A stretch of DNA of 64,000 bases, taken from the NCBI GenBank assembly GCA_949752795.1, contig OX457064.1, forward strand, positions 39,304,368 through 39,368,367. Reading direction: 5' to 3'. Every line of letters begins with the position of its first letter. Within the stretch, counting starts at the first letter, position 1. The position numbers were made by a program, and so were the translations under genes. This document shows, one piece after another, positions 50,153-62,575 of this stretch. The notes below the pieces were generated by a model, which ran no database searches, was not told the origin of the DNA, and saw only the letters and a program-made list of their open reading frames with translations. This DNA comes from Hyperoodon ampullatus. Its lineage: Eukaryota > Chordata > Mammalia > Artiodactyla > Ziphiidae.

Positions 50153-50515
50153 GGACTTCCCTGGTGGTGCAGTGGTTAAGAATCTGCCTGCCAACGCAGG
50201 GGACACGGGTTCAAGCCCTGGTCCGGGAAGATCTCACATGCCGCGGAGCAATTAAGCTGTGTGCCACAACTGCTGAGCCTGCGCTCTAGAGCCCACAAGC
50301 CACAACTACTGAGCCCACATGCCACAACTACTGAAGCCTGCATGCCTAGAGCCTGTGCTCTGCAACAAGAGAAGCCACCGCAATGAGAAGCCTGTGCACC
50401 CCAATGAAGAGTAGCCCCCGCTCGCTGCAACTAGAGAAAGCCCACGCACGAAGACCCAACACAGTCAAAAAATTAAAAATAAATAATAAAAATAAATTAT
50501 TAAAAAAAGAAAAAG
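50153..50515 (+). mobile_element. CHR-type SINE, long form
   Basis: Starts GGGACTTCCCTGGTGGTGCA, B box GGGTTCAAGCCC, repeated GCCACAACTACTGAGCC modules, then CCAACGAAG-type end and an A-rich tail. The near-perfect duplication AAAATAAGCTCATG is at 50139-50152, matching AAAAGAAGCTCATG at 50516-50529. Confidence 0.9.
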
Positions 50516-51311
50516 AAAAGAAGCTCATGTCCCACCAAAATGGAAAAGCTCCACGGTTTAAAATAGAATTTTTAAAAATTGTATGTAAAGTGGTAAAACA
50601 AAATGGATTTAAGTATTTCACATGTCATCTAAGAGACTAAATTTCTTGGATAGTTTAGAAGATAAAAGAAGGCCATAAAAATACTAAAACGATACAATCA
50701 ACCAAACATTAGAAACCAGGTACTTTATTAATGAAATAAACATTTTTGAATCAATTTCTATTTAAGTCTAAATGGAAAAGTTTAATTGAAAGATTTTTAA
50801 ATCTAACATATTAGATAAATATCGCCCCACCTCACTTTATTTATCTTCTAACTACCCTCATGCTCTTTTCATATTCCACCCCTTACTCCCAACCAGACTC
50901 TGGGTCCAAGTGTGACAATGGGCCAGCAGCATTGAAGGGTCTCATGGCTACTGTGTATTAATTCTGCCACTTGCCCTGCCCACCCTGAGTAGATTGACAC
51001 CTTGCGTGTTGTCTTCTCTCGTATTCTTCCTTAATTCTCTCCATTCTGGAAAGTGTCTGATCTATCACAGAAGGCCGTACCTTCTAGTTGTCTCTACTAG
51101 TGGATGCCTGTTCTCAACTAGTAATCAAGAGGTTTGGCCTGATACTCTATTCTTGCCTGTTCTTCTGGTCTGGCTCATCTTTGAAGTATGATAATCTGCC
51201 TTATGTAAGGCATTTAATATTACAAATATGTGCTACACATAAAATAACTATGCTATTCAAACAACCTCGACATTATAAATATGGATACTCTAAAGTGGAG
51301 TCAATCTTATT

Positions 51312-51515
51312 CTATAAAGGGATAGAAAGAAAATATTTTAGGCTCTGTGAGCTACATGGTCTCTGTTCCAACTACTCAGTTCTGCTGTTACAGCCTGAAA
51401 GCAGCCATAGGCAATATATATATAGGTGGTCATGGCTGTATTCCAGTAAAACTTTATTTACAAAACAACCAGTGGATCAGAATGGGCCCCCAGGTTGCAG
51501 TTTGCCAACACCCAT
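51312..51515 (+). mobile_element. hAT/MER-like nonautonomous DNA transposon
   Basis: TATAAAGGGATAGAAAGAAA, ATATTTTAGGCTCTGTGAGC, AAAGCAGCCATAGGCAATAT and CAGTAAAACTTTATTTACAA follow a well-known mammalian MER repeat whose name I cannot fix. Confidence 0.65.
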
Positions 51516-51564
51516 CCTGGAGAGGTGTATCCAACAGAATTATCTGTGACCATGAAAATGTTCT

Positions 51565-51745
51565 ATATCTGCACTGTCTAATATGGTAGCCACTAGACAC
51601 ATGTGGCTATTGGACCCTTAAGTGCGGCTAGTGTGACTGAGGAACTAAAGGTTTAATTTTATTTAATTTTCATTAATTAAAATTAAAATTGAAATAGCCA
51701 ACGTGTCTAGTGGCTATCATGTCAGGCAACCCAGTTCTAAAGCAT
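51565..51745 (+). mobile_element. MER-like hAT element with long inverted ends
   Basis: The left part CTGTCTAATATGGTAGCCAC, with ATGTGGCTATTGG, and the right part CAACGTGTCTAGTGGCTATC are inverted relative to each other around an AT-rich centre. The ends form a decayed palindrome typical of small hAT MITEs. Confidence 0.6.
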
Positions 51746-52339
51746 TCCCTATGGTCCAACATACAAACTTGATAAAAAGGTGAAAACACACTCAAAGAAT
51801 AGGATTTTTTTAATTAATATTTTTCAAATAAAGTAGCTCTGCAGATCATTTTGCCCAAATTTCAAAACTATGCGGCTACAGCAGGAAAGAAAAGAAAAAG
51901 TACCGAGCTTCAAAGTGAAACTCTCTTTGTACTGTCAATATTACTTAAGACAATTGGAAGAGAGAGACTTCCGATTCTAAGGTAATAAAAATTATAGGGC
52001 AACAATATTATCCCCAGAGTATAAAGTGTGTCATAAAGATGCAATACCACCAGCACACAAAACTCAAAATATAACTGACCCACTTTACTGCAACGTTCTC
52101 AGGATGTATTCTGTGTTTAGAAGTAAGTTTCAAGAACTACCTTTTATTCTATATTTCAGATGGGTAAAATAATTTACCATAAAAGAAAACTAAAAACTGC
52201 CCATAATATAAACTATTCTCCTTTCCATTAAAGCTAAAACTGCAAGAACAAACATCATAAACTCCTGTACAAAAAGTTGTCATATCTCGGGATCGTTTGG
52301 GTTGATAACACTATAGCATCCTTCTCTCAAAAGAAAACA

Positions 52340-52545
52340 GGGATTCCCTGGTGGTGCAGTGCTTGAGAGTCCGCCTGCTGATGGAGGGGACACAGGTTCG
52401 TGCCCCGGTCCGGGAGGATCCCACATGCCAGTGGAGCGGCTGGGCCCGTGAGCCATGGCCGCTGAACCTGCGCGTCCGGAGCCTGTGCTCCGCAACGGGA
52501 GAGGCCACAACAGTGAGAGGCCCACGTACCGCAAAAAGAAAAAGA
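52340..52545 (+). mobile_element. CHR SINE (short form)
   Basis: Slightly diverged copy (GGATTCCCTGGTGGTGCAGT, GATGGAGGGGACACAGG) with an (AAAAAG)n tail and a short duplication of AAAGAAAA type. Confidence 0.93.
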
Positions 52546-53939
52546 AAAAGAAAATTAAATTGCTCTGTGAAACTTTAAATTATGAACATTCTAAAGCGAT
52601 AAGCTAAATATTTGCCTATAATTACACTACCCAATTTTGTTGCCCAGAATAACATTAGCTTGTTCAATATCCTTACCATGATTTTGTAACAGCCTCTCTG
52701 GACTCAAAATCACCCAGCCTCTACAACAAACTTCGCTATAGCTCCTAGAAAATTCTATCTAAGTTTCAGTATTTATAATAATTGAAAAAACATTAAAAAT
52801 TAAAAATAACAAATAGCCTACCTATAAAAGAAAAATGTTTCTAAATAAATTCAAATATTTCTTTAATATAAAAATATTACTGTTATATTCATATCCTCTT
52901 CATTCTTATAATTAATGATATAAAAGAACAAAGATATCTTTCTTAAAAAGCACAAAACTTAAACTATAGTTCTCTCCTCAAAATTTTACAACGATAGTTT
53001 GCAGCGAGGGACCATTAATGGTAGGAACTTAAATTGTGCTAAGCAACGATCTTTTAAGAAAGAGGGATCAAAGCCCAAAGGAATTGTGTTGTGAAAAACG
53101 TACACTGAGTTAACTATATTCATCTAAATCTGCCTTAAGAAGACATAAAAGCATCGTGATTAAATTCTCATTATAACATTTCCAAATTGATTTCACTTCT
53201 TAAACTTTATCTTATTTTTGAATAATGATTCTTGCTTCCCTGTAAATAAAAATATTCCAGAAATTACATTTTAAGTACTAATGTACAACCTCTTCACTGA
53301 AATAAAGACAATTACATAATGTCACTTATTTCATCTCAATGAAGTTATTTTCAAAAACTTTCAAGAAGTATAAATTAACTCCGAAATAGTTTCACTCTGC
53401 TTATCAATTCATGCCATCTACTCAAAGACTCCGTAAGCAGTCCCTGGGGCAAGCACATGTCCTTCTCTGGGCCCTTCCACTTTCCCCAGTTGGGATCTCT
53501 CCCAGGCCCTTCCCTTCCCCCAACAACTGACCAGCCCCACTCAGCTTCCCAGATGGCCTAATCTTGCTGATGTCATTCTTATGTCTCAACACTTTGAAAA
53601 ACACAAACACACCTTCAACTACACACACTGTACGTACTTTGGCTTTTAGAAAACTCATTCCTCAAACATAACATTTCAGGGTATCTTAATAGCAAAATGT
53701 CTTAAAACCTCTGTTCTAGTTAAGACCCTTAGAACTTTTGTCTGCAGGACAACAGGATAGTGATAACAACTGCATACCTACGATATTTCAAGTTGTAAAT
53801 TCAGAGAATTTAGAGGAAATGGTGGCATGAAACAGAGAAATATCCAATGATTAAATGTCTAGTTGTGGTTTAAATATATTTATTAATTTATCAAGTATTT
53901 TAGGGGGGCTTATTGTGTATCAGGCACTGTACTAGAGCA

Positions 53940-54165
53940 CTGGTTTCACTCCAGGGTTAATTTTGTTCCCCAAGGGACATTTGGCAGTGTCTGGAGACAT
54001 TTTTGCTTGTCATGCTGGGAGAAGGGGGGTGCTACTGGAATCTAGTAGGTTGAGGCCAGGGATGCTGCTCGACAATCTACAATGTTATAGGAGAGCCCCC
54101 CACAACAAAGGGTTATCTCGCCCAACGTTTCAATTGTGCCAAGGTTGGAAAACCCTGCATTAAAG
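53940..54165 (+). mobile_element. MER20 hAT-Charlie DNA transposon
   Basis: Near-complete: CACTGGTTTCACTCCAGGGT start, GGGACATTTGGCAGTGTCTG, GAGACATTTTTGCTTGTCAT, GGCCAGGGATGCTGCTCGAC, and GAAAACCCTG end. Confidence 0.85.
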
Positions 54166-54289
54166 AGGAAACAAAGGTAAGCAAAGCCAGAGATGGGCCT
54201 TGCTCTCCAGAATTGCAAATTGTGCACACAGGTCTAAACACATCAGAGCAGCAACCAGGCAGATATTTCCTTGAAAGACTTATTTCTGT

Positions 54290-54480
54290 TTGCCAAACAT
54301 TAGTGTCAATTGTAGACAAAACAAATGCATCACCGAGTAGCTCTGGTAGGGGGTGATGATAATGGGGAGGGGCTACATATGTATGGGGGGAGAGGGTATA
54401 TGGGAAATTTCTGTACCCTTCTCTTAACTTTGATGTGAACCTAAAACTGCTCTAAAAAAAAAATTAAGTTAAAAAAAAAA
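54290..54480 (+). mobile_element. Old L1M LINE 3' end
   Basis: GGGGAGGGGCTACATATGTA, GTATATGGGAAATTTCTGTA and TGTGAACCTAAAACTGCTCT followed by A-rich sequence are the old L1M 3' terminus. Confidence 0.8.
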
Positions 54481-55091
54481 TCAGCAGGGAGTGGTGTCAA
54501 GTGCCAGGGAGCAAGTCAGTTGATTAAGGCTAATTTTGTATCAAACACAAAACTGATGGGAGTGTTTATGACTATCAGTACAAATAGAAGACTAGAAGAT
54601 AAGTTATTATGGCGAGGGGGACTGAAGTCTGTTCCTCTCTTCTTAGCATTGTAATCAAGGAGTAGAAGATGACAGAATCTTCTGGAAAAAAAAAATAACA
54701 CCCTAGACTGGTTACTAGTGGGAGAATGTTGCTTTGGAGCAATGGCTTTTACAAAACATGGGAATGAAACTTCAGGAAGTTCAAAGGTGGTAAAGGACAG
54801 GAGTCCAAATGTCTTCTCACTTGTGAGTTCTCTCAACCAGGCCACTCTGGCCCCCATCCTCCCAGGAGGGGACTTGCCCAAGCCTGTCTAGCAGATGAAG
54901 CTTTATTTGAAAGGTTGCACACACACAAAAAGTTACCTACCATACACATGCCTATTTCACAATGAGGACAGCGTGAAATGGATAGAAATGCCCAAGCCTA
55001 GCCTGGGACTTAATGGGACACAGCACACTGATGATATGAAACTGTATTCCCAGATACAATTTTAAAGGAGTGAATTACAGAAACTCAAATT

Positions 55092-55130
55092 GAGAGAGAG
55101 AGGGAGAGGGAGAAAGAGAGAGTGAGAAGA
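55092..55130 (+). repeat. (GA)n-rich simple repeat
   Basis: Imperfect GAGAGAGGGAGAGG-type purine run of about 39 bp. Confidence 0.9.
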
Positions 55131-55308
55131 CCAGTGCCACATTACAAACTTTCAAGTATACTTTTTCAAAAGGCTTAAAATCATTCACTTGCATTCATTT
55201 ATTAAACATACCTCTATCTGGTACTGGTCAATAGGGATGCAGATGGGACCAATCAGACAAGATACATAGACAAGATGCATGGTGCTCACTTTCTAGCAGG
55301 TGAGGTTT

Positions 55309-55518
55309 TTTTTTTTTTTTTTTTTTGCATTACGCGGGCCTCTCACTGCTGTGGCCTCTCCCGTTGCGGAGCACAGGCTCCGGACGCGCAGGCTCAGCGG
55401 CCATGGCCCACGGGCCCAGCCGCTCCGCGGCATGTGGGATCCTCCCGAACCGGGGCACGAACCCGTGTCCCCTGCATCGGCAGGCGGACTCTCAACCACT
55501 GCGCCACCAGGGAAGCCC
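55309..55518 (-). mobile_element. CHR SINE (short form)
   Basis: Reversed full-length copy. The perfect 15-bp duplication TAGCAGGTGAGGTTT is at 55294-55308 and 55519-55533. Confidence 0.96.
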
Positions 55519-57929
55519 TAGCAGGTGAGGTTTGACCCAAGCACTGCACAAAAAAACCTGGCAGTGTGAGTTAAGAAGAAGTAATGGTCTCCAGTATGTT
55601 AAAGTATATCACATGATGAATTTGAGTTGCAGTTGTGTTTATTAATGCTTTAACAATTAAACGTGTGTTGCATTTTTGTTTTTTTTTACGTTTTAACTTA
55701 TAATGGCTATCCATGGGGTATGGAACACTTTGAAACCTGAAGAACTAAACCTAGACCCTCATCTCACACTCTGATAAGGTTCTGAGATGTCACGCCACTG
55801 GCCTGAGGTCAAGCATTCCATTCTAACCTTGGTGATAAAGCAGAGATCAAAGCAGAAAAATCAGGCCCTCACAAACACAGAAGGGTCAGGGCCAGAACCC
55901 GTCAACTGTCTACTTGCAGTACAGTTCTCCAAAGAACCAACTGAAGTTGCTGGCTAACCATTTATATGATTCTTGAAGGCAGCTTTTTTATTATTTGCCT
56001 CATGAATTTTATGGTTTAGAGTTAGAGAGTGAAGCATAAATATTAATTTTAACGTCTAGTTCAGCACTTGGATAAACTGAATTAGCATATGTTACCTCCC
56101 ATATGCCAAATAGTTCTCCATGGAGTTCTAGTAAGGAAAAAGACATTTGTCTTTAGCAAGAGGATTTAACAGAAATCCTGCCTCTTAAGGACATGTAAAT
56201 AGTAGGAAATTTATGGCTCCATGGTTTCTGGTACTACTGGAGCTGGTTCTCAACTTCTTTCCTGCAGAAGCTCAACGCTAATGTAAACACCACCTTCACA
56301 CTCCTCCACGCCGATGTGGCGTCCTTTCCTCTAGCCAGCAGCTTCCTCTGTACCAGCAATGTGGGCTTCTCCTTCCTGTTTACAATAACCCCATTCTATT
56401 ACCTTGTATACTGAGAAAAACATATGTCATGTTCTCGTTTCCTTACAAATGATCACAAATCCAGGAAGCTGTCGAGGTTGGTTTGAAAAGCATTAAAGTC
56501 TTGTGTGAATATGCAAAAAAAGAAGAAGATACAGTAGGATATTATAAAACTGCACACCCCATGGTGGCTTATGATATAGTCTCCACAGTGCTAAGAGTTA
56601 ATATTCCTTACTGTTACTCACCTCTGCCTAGCACTTTTCTTGAGATTTATTTAGAAGTCCTCAAAATAACAGTACATCTAACAATTATTTTTTGAAAGTC
56701 CTCTTCTAACATAAAAAGAAGTCGAACTATGAAAAGAGGAAACACAATTCTACACATATCAGTAACAATAATTTGTTATTATTGTTTTCCTACTAATATA
56801 TTATTATATATATATAATTAAGAGAATTAAAGATAAGAAAACAAAAAACACCAAACGATACACATGAAATTAAAGAATCAAGAAAGAACAATGAAAGCAT
56901 TGTCTCTTTGGCATTTGCCAAAAGAATGGTTCATTCAGTGAGTTACCTAAACCTTTTATTTCCAGCAGTTTACAAATATGACTATCAGAATATTTTTTGG
57001 CACTTTTCACTCAACACATGCCAAATTTAGAACAGGCCAAATTATTCCAGTTGGGATTTAACTGCCTAAAAGATACTTGCTGAAGAGACCCATGGCCCCA
57101 ACATAGACATCAGAATGAGTTAAGAAAGAAAAGTATTCTTGTGTATACTGCTGATACTGGTATACAGCAGATTTTTTAAATTTAGAGATTATTCTAAATT
57201 GTCGTGTATTTTTTCCCCTAATAGATACAAAGGAAAAATGTTGTGGAAACTCCTAATGACAACCACAATCCCACATTAAAATGATTCACATTAACCTGGT
57301 TATTAAATCCTCAAGTTGCATCTCTCAGGTTTAACTGTTTCAGCCATGTCTTTATTCCATTCATCAATAAAAGTAGAAAACAAAAAGTCAGAACAGTCCA
57401 ACTGGAAAAAAAATCAAACAGAGAATAAAATTCCTTTAAGGCACTATATAGATAAAAACAGTTCCATGGATCATATTTTACTTGAAAAATAAATTTCACA
57501 ATTTCCTACTCATTTTATTTTCGAGCTATTTTGGCTATTGATATTCTAGCTATTTTGGATAATTTCAAATTAGTTTGTATTCAAGGGCAAAATATCCGAA
57601 TAAGTATATGATTTTCTCTTCCATGGTTTCTTTTTATGTCCATTATTAACTTTCCTGCTACCACCAATTCTGAAGATACTGCTTTATAATCTTCAGTTTA
57701 GTCTAAAACATGTGATGTCATAAATTACCTGAGAGCAAGAACAAACCTAGTGTGCTTTAAAATATAATCACTTCTATGATTTTTAAAAAGTTGACATATT
57801 GAAGAAAACGTGCCTTTGAATGAAATAATTTCTAGTTCCAATACGGTTGGCCAGAAAATTACAGCCAATATTTATTTTATAAATATTTATAACATGTTAT
57901 AATATTTTATGGAGTTGTTTTCTTGGGGG

Positions 57930-58090
57930 TTGTTCTCCCTGGAATGTTCTCCATTTTCTGGCTCGCCTGCCCAAATTCACCAATCCTTCCAGGCTCTGTT
58001 CAGATTCTCACTTTCTCTAGTCCTCCCACTGAGCTCCACCCGTTCTGGAATCTGCACTTGTGACTGTACTGCTCTGGTTGGGGACTAGAG
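57930..58090 (+). mobile_element. L2 LINE fragment
   Basis: CCCTGGAATGTTCTCCATTT and AATCCTTCCAGGCTCTGTTC fit the L2 3' region. Diverged. Confidence 0.55.
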
Positions 58091-58504
58091 AAGGCTGTGT
58101 GGGGAAGGGGTCATTTGAGCTGAAAAGGATTGGAGTAAAATGTGATATGCAGAAATGGGTGGAGGAGGGCATTCTGGGAGCAGGAAGCCAGTGGGTGGGT
58201 AGGGAGTAACCACATTGTTCACATTAGAGCTGAAAGACTGGACGGAGCCGGACAGCCACCTGAACAGGCAAAGGGAAGTTCTCAAAGGGGTCTAACCTGT
58301 CGGCTGACAGAGGCGGGGGTGGGGGGGTGACGGGCTTTTGGATGATGACTTTAGTCCCTATTGTTTCAGGGGCTGGCGGGTCTCCTAAAGGATAGTAGAG
58401 GCCTCTTGAGGACAAAGGTCATGTCTTATCATTTGGGATTCGCTGAAAACAACAGATGCATACCAAGAACTTTCTTATTATTATAAAAAAAGTTAATCCT
58501 GATT

Positions 58505-58705
58505 CTTTTTTTTTTTTTTTTTTTTTTTTGCGACACGCGGGCCTCTCCCGTTGCGGAGCACAGGCTCTGGACGCGCAGGCTCAGCGGCCATGGCTCACGG
58601 GCCCGGCCGCTCTGCGGCATGTGGGATCTTCGCGGACAGGGGCACGAACCCGTGTCCCCTGCATCGGCAGGCGGACTCTCAACCACTGCGCCACCAGGGA
58701 AGCCC
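58505..58705 (-). mobile_element. CHR SINE with 16-bp internal deletion
   Basis: Reversed copy with a long poly(T) start. The duplication AATCCTGATT is at 58495-58504 and 58706-58715. It reads CGCGGGCCTCTCCCGTTGCG, lacking the 16 bp between the two GGCCTCTC repeats. Confidence 0.95.
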
Positions 58706-58944
58706 AATCCTGATTATTTTTTAAAAAGTTAATCCTGAGATAGAATTACTAGAATTATATCTTTTATGAAAGTCTCTCTTGAAAAATAAATCTCTTCCAA
58801 AATATAGGAAGTTGGGCCTATGGCAAATACTAATGTCTATACAATTTTACTTTAAAATGATTTCTTAACTAGACCTGTCATTGTGTTATTCATCTTCTTC
58901 TCAACTGTAAAAACAGGTAGAATTGGCCCTAAAAATAACAATTA

Positions 58945-59115
58945 ATTTTTATATAACATTTTATAGTTCACAGGGGATCCTCAAGTGTCCTCAGAGTCAT
59001 CCTGTAAGTTTGGTTAGTATCCCTATTTTATATATGAAGAAAGTGAAAGCAAGAGACATTGCCTTGGAAAAGCCATCTCATCACGGAGTCTTGGTATTCC
59101 CACTCTAATTCTCAG
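58945..59115 (+). mobile_element. MIR SINE
   Basis: MIR-like TTTATAGTTCACAGGGGATC, TATCCCTATTTTATATATGA and AAGTGAAAGCAAGAGACATT. Confidence 0.55.
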
Positions 59116-60312
59116 AGCTATGGCTGTGCTTGGCTGTCTCCCAGGGCTCATCCATAATCATTTCCTACCAGGTCAGAAGAGGCTACTTAATGGGACTGCT
59201 TTACTTCACAATCAACAGACCAGGAAGAGATTTTACTCAGAGGCTGATGAATGTAGTTTTAAGGGCTGCTTTGTCTGCCAGGTCTTTTTAACACAACCCC
59301 GCAACAGATAACCAAATAACAAGAGATAAAAACACCAATTTTCTAGCTTAAATGTATTTATTGGGAAGGTGAATGCTACCTTTTCCCTGCTGATGCAAAA
59401 ATAGCTTTCTATTTATAATTATTGGAACTGTTTTACTATACTCAGAGATAAGAGGCACCAGCCTTGAGTTTTAAATTCCACAGTGACATAGCTAATATAA
59501 ATATATATGAGTTGAAGTTGGATATACACTAATGTGTGCTTCAGCATTACCTGGCAATGAGACTGGATTGGCTACATTGTCCTTAGACACTGTGAAGGTT
59601 TGGCTTTGAAGCTGAATTAAATATTCTTTAAGAACGCTTCAAACCAAATCTGGGTAGAAATGTTATAAATGATACCAAAAAATTCCATGTTGGCTTCTGG
59701 AAACATTAACATTCTATAAGTCCAAAACACCATAAAAGAAACATAAACATCAAGACACGCAAGTTATAAAGTTTTAAGAATTCAGAAAGCAGTTGTCAAA
59801 ACAAGCATTTAGTTAAGCAAATCCTGAGGAAGGACGCGGCAGGCACACCTGAGTGTGGTCCTCATTTTCATGCAGTGAGATACCTCCTCTAACTATTGCT
59901 CATGACATTACCAAAGTACTTCTTTTTTTGGAAATGCCTTCTGACTTGATTTTTGTGACACAGAAGAAAATCAGTATCTCCACTTCATTCATGTCTTGAT
60001 TTTCTCAGTTAAACGAAAATATATTTGCACCCCTTGTTGAGACGTGTCTGCAAATTACTTCGTCAGGGTCTAAAAAAGATGAAGATTAGCTGCCAGTAGG
60101 ATATTCATAAGCTTGTGACACAGCACTGAGATATGCCACCTACCTCTTCGTTTTGTGGAGAAGCTAAAAGGTGATGTGAACAGTTTATGGAAATGCATTG
60201 TTCACAAGACAGTCTTTTGCAGATTTAGGTGTAACTGTTTTAACATTAAATGGATAACTGCATAAGCTCCACTCTTAAGTATAGAGAAAGAACATTTGTA
60301 TCCATATTGCTT

Positions 60313-60344
60313 TCTCTCTCTCGCTCTCTTTTTTTTTTTTTTTT
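60313..60344 (+). repeat. (CT)n and poly(T) simple repeat
   Basis: CTCTCTCTCGCTCTC followed by an uninterrupted T run of about 16. Confidence 0.9.
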
Positions 60345-60384
60345 GGTTTAAATTACAATGACAGTTTCTTAGGGGCTGTAATAC

Positions 60385-60715
60385 TTCCAGATTTCCTTTT
60401 TAAAACTTCCTTATGGAAATCTCAAACATATCAAAAGCAGAGAGAACAGTCTAATGAAGTCAATGTACTCATTGCCCACCTTCAACCCTTAACAACACGG
60501 TGAACTTTGTCTCATTAATATTCTTACTCAGTCCCTGTCCCCCACTGTCACAAAATTATATTGAAGCAAGTCTTAGATGTCCTACCATTTTACCCCCTTA
60601 AACAATTCAGTACATATCTCTAAAAGATAAGGGACCTTTTAAACATATAACCACAATATTAGTTTCAAAGAAAATAAAAATCCTTAATATCATCAAATAT
60701 CCACTCAGTCAAGAA
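60385..60715. mobile_element. Old L1 3' UTR-like sequence
   Basis: ATGGAAATCTCAAACATATC, ACTCATTGCCCACCTTCAAC, CATATCTCTAAAAGATAAGG and TTAATATCATCAAATATCCA recur widely in mammals. I assign it to old L1 3' sequence without certainty on subfamily or strand. Confidence 0.55.
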
Positions 60716-61079
60716 ATGTACCTAAGAAAACAAAGTTAAATGTCAAGGAAAACATTACCCCAAAAGTTACAACACTCAAAAATGAGCTATTCCCCTGCAA
60801 TAAAAAGGAAACGGCATTCTCTTAAAGCACAGAGCTGTACGTCAAGGGTTTCAAAGAGGGAGTCCAGGAACAGTCCGCAAAATTTGTAACACGTGCATAT
60901 GAACAATTTTTTTTTCTTTGTTGGTAGCATTCATCAGAATGTCAAGCAGCTTGAGACCGAAAACATTTAAAGACCTTCTGCCCTTGGTTATGATTGTGTG
61001 TGCTTAGGGCCACATCACCTCACATTGTCAGGAAGGATTAGTCAAGTAGGGAAACAAATCCACCTAAAATAACTTGGAG

Positions 61080-61810
61080 ATCAAACTGAATTCAACTGAG
61101 CACACACTAGGTGCGAGACACGGGGTCACAATCTTGAGAAGCAAAGGTAAACTAATCCTAGTTAATTTACAGTCTAGAAGGAGAAGGGGTCAAATAGATT
61201 AACAAAAACTGAAGTAGGATGTCATGAAAAAGGTGCCTGCTTTAGGTTATTTTCATGGGGATCCAGATGAAGAAGCAAAGATGTTAATTTTGGGGTGCAA
61301 AGTGGGTGGGGACCAGGGCTCCTAAGAAGATAGGAGAAAATTAGAAGATGTCAGCAACTGTACCAGCAACTCCTGAGGAAAGATTGTTCTTATCGCCCTT
61401 GCTGAGGGACAGGAATAAAAATGTTTACTAGGGCCTGTATTCCCCTCCTGGATGGGGTGGGAGAGGCCACCATGAAAGTATCTTGAAAGCTGACACTTCA
61501 TCAGATCTGGGAAGGAGAGAAAGACTCAGTAAAGAGGGAAGGGAGGTCGCTCCAGGAAGAGAAAAGCAGGAACAAAGGGGTGGAAACTACTGACATGCTA
61601 GGGAATCAGCAGTGAGGTGACCTTAGAGCAGAGTATGTGGGAGGGGCTGGCTGACTGGAAATGCCGGCTGGGACCAGAAGTCGGAGCCTCCCAGACGGAA
61701 CCTGGGCTGGTGGAGAGGAACCAGAAGTAGGAGACCAGAGCCTCTATTCTGCGGCAGGTGGAGAGCCATTGACATGCTTTGAGTGAATCAGTTCTGTCTT
61801 TACAAAGTAT
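61080..61810 (+). repeat. Ancient interspersed repeat, family uncertain
   Basis: CACACACTAGGTGCGAGACA, TTAATTTACAGTCTAGAAGG, AAGGTGCCTGC, CCAGGAAGAGAAAAGCAGG and GGAGAGCCATTGACATGC line up with a common but heavily decayed mammalian repeat. I do not recall its name with confidence. Confidence 0.4.
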
Positions 61811-62354
61811 GTCTCATCCTTGGGTGGATGATGAGTGCTCAGTGTATATTGGTGGTGGTGCCTTAATGGTGGTGCCTTGAATGAGCTGGATGGAAAGCAG
61901 GCTACTTAGGAATCCGTTGCAACCGGCCAAGAGACATCCAGGGTGGTAGCAGTAGCAAAAGGGATGATGGGGACACATATAAGAATTTCACACATTTCAG
62001 AAATCATTATTTTTTAAAAGGAGAAGAAAGAAACAGAGACCAAAGCAACATATAAATTCTATTACACATTGTGGAACAATGTGTTAGTATGCTCTCATTT
62101 CTGTAAAAAAAAAAAAAAAAAAGTGGAACTATACATATAAGCTATAAACACATACAATTTCTCAGAAAGGTATGAGAAAAATAGACACCATGGGTTGTAG
62201 GGCATGGAGAGGAAACTGTGCAGAGGTCGGAGAGTCTTTTGTACCTTTGGCACGCTAAACCACATGAAGGTGTTATCTATTAGCTAAAGAATATATAATT
62301 TCCCCCTTACTGCTATACACAGAGATAGAGAATAACGAAAAGCGAAAAGGTTTT

Positions 62355-62575
62355 GGAGACAGATCTAGGTTCCAATTTTGGCTCTGATACTTCCAAACTG
62401 TGGGTCTGTGGGCAAATTAACTTCTTTTTGTTTCTGTCCTCTTATTTTCAGAAACAGGGGTAATACTGGCTAATTCCAAGGTCGCTACAACGATTAAACA
62501 AATCCTATAACAAAGCATCTGGTAGAATATCGGCACAGACTAAGGACCCAATAAGTAGTAGCTATTTTATTACCA
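62355..62575 (+). mobile_element. MIR SINE, near full length
   Basis: TTTTGGAGACAGATCTAGGT, GGCTCTGATACTTCCAAACT, GTGGGCAAATTAACTTC, a GAAACAGGGGTAATACTGGC core and GACCCAATAAGTAGTAGCTA end. Confidence 0.8.

Noticed and set aside
51088..51549. 153-residue open frame, the longest in the window
   Set aside because: Its second half covers a MER-like transposon and it has no similarity I recognise. It is a chance frame in a repeat.
1058..58705. tRNA genes, suggested by A- and B-box motifs
   Set aside because: The boxes belong to tRNA-derived SINE heads. None can fold as a full cloverleaf with an acceptor stem, and each is followed by SINE body and an A-rich tail.
3236..58713. Many open frames of 60-130 residues with repeated words such as [20 protein letters not shown] or [20 protein letters not shown]
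   Set aside because: All lie in CHR SINEs on one strand or the other. They are translations of the tRNA-derived repeat, not genes.
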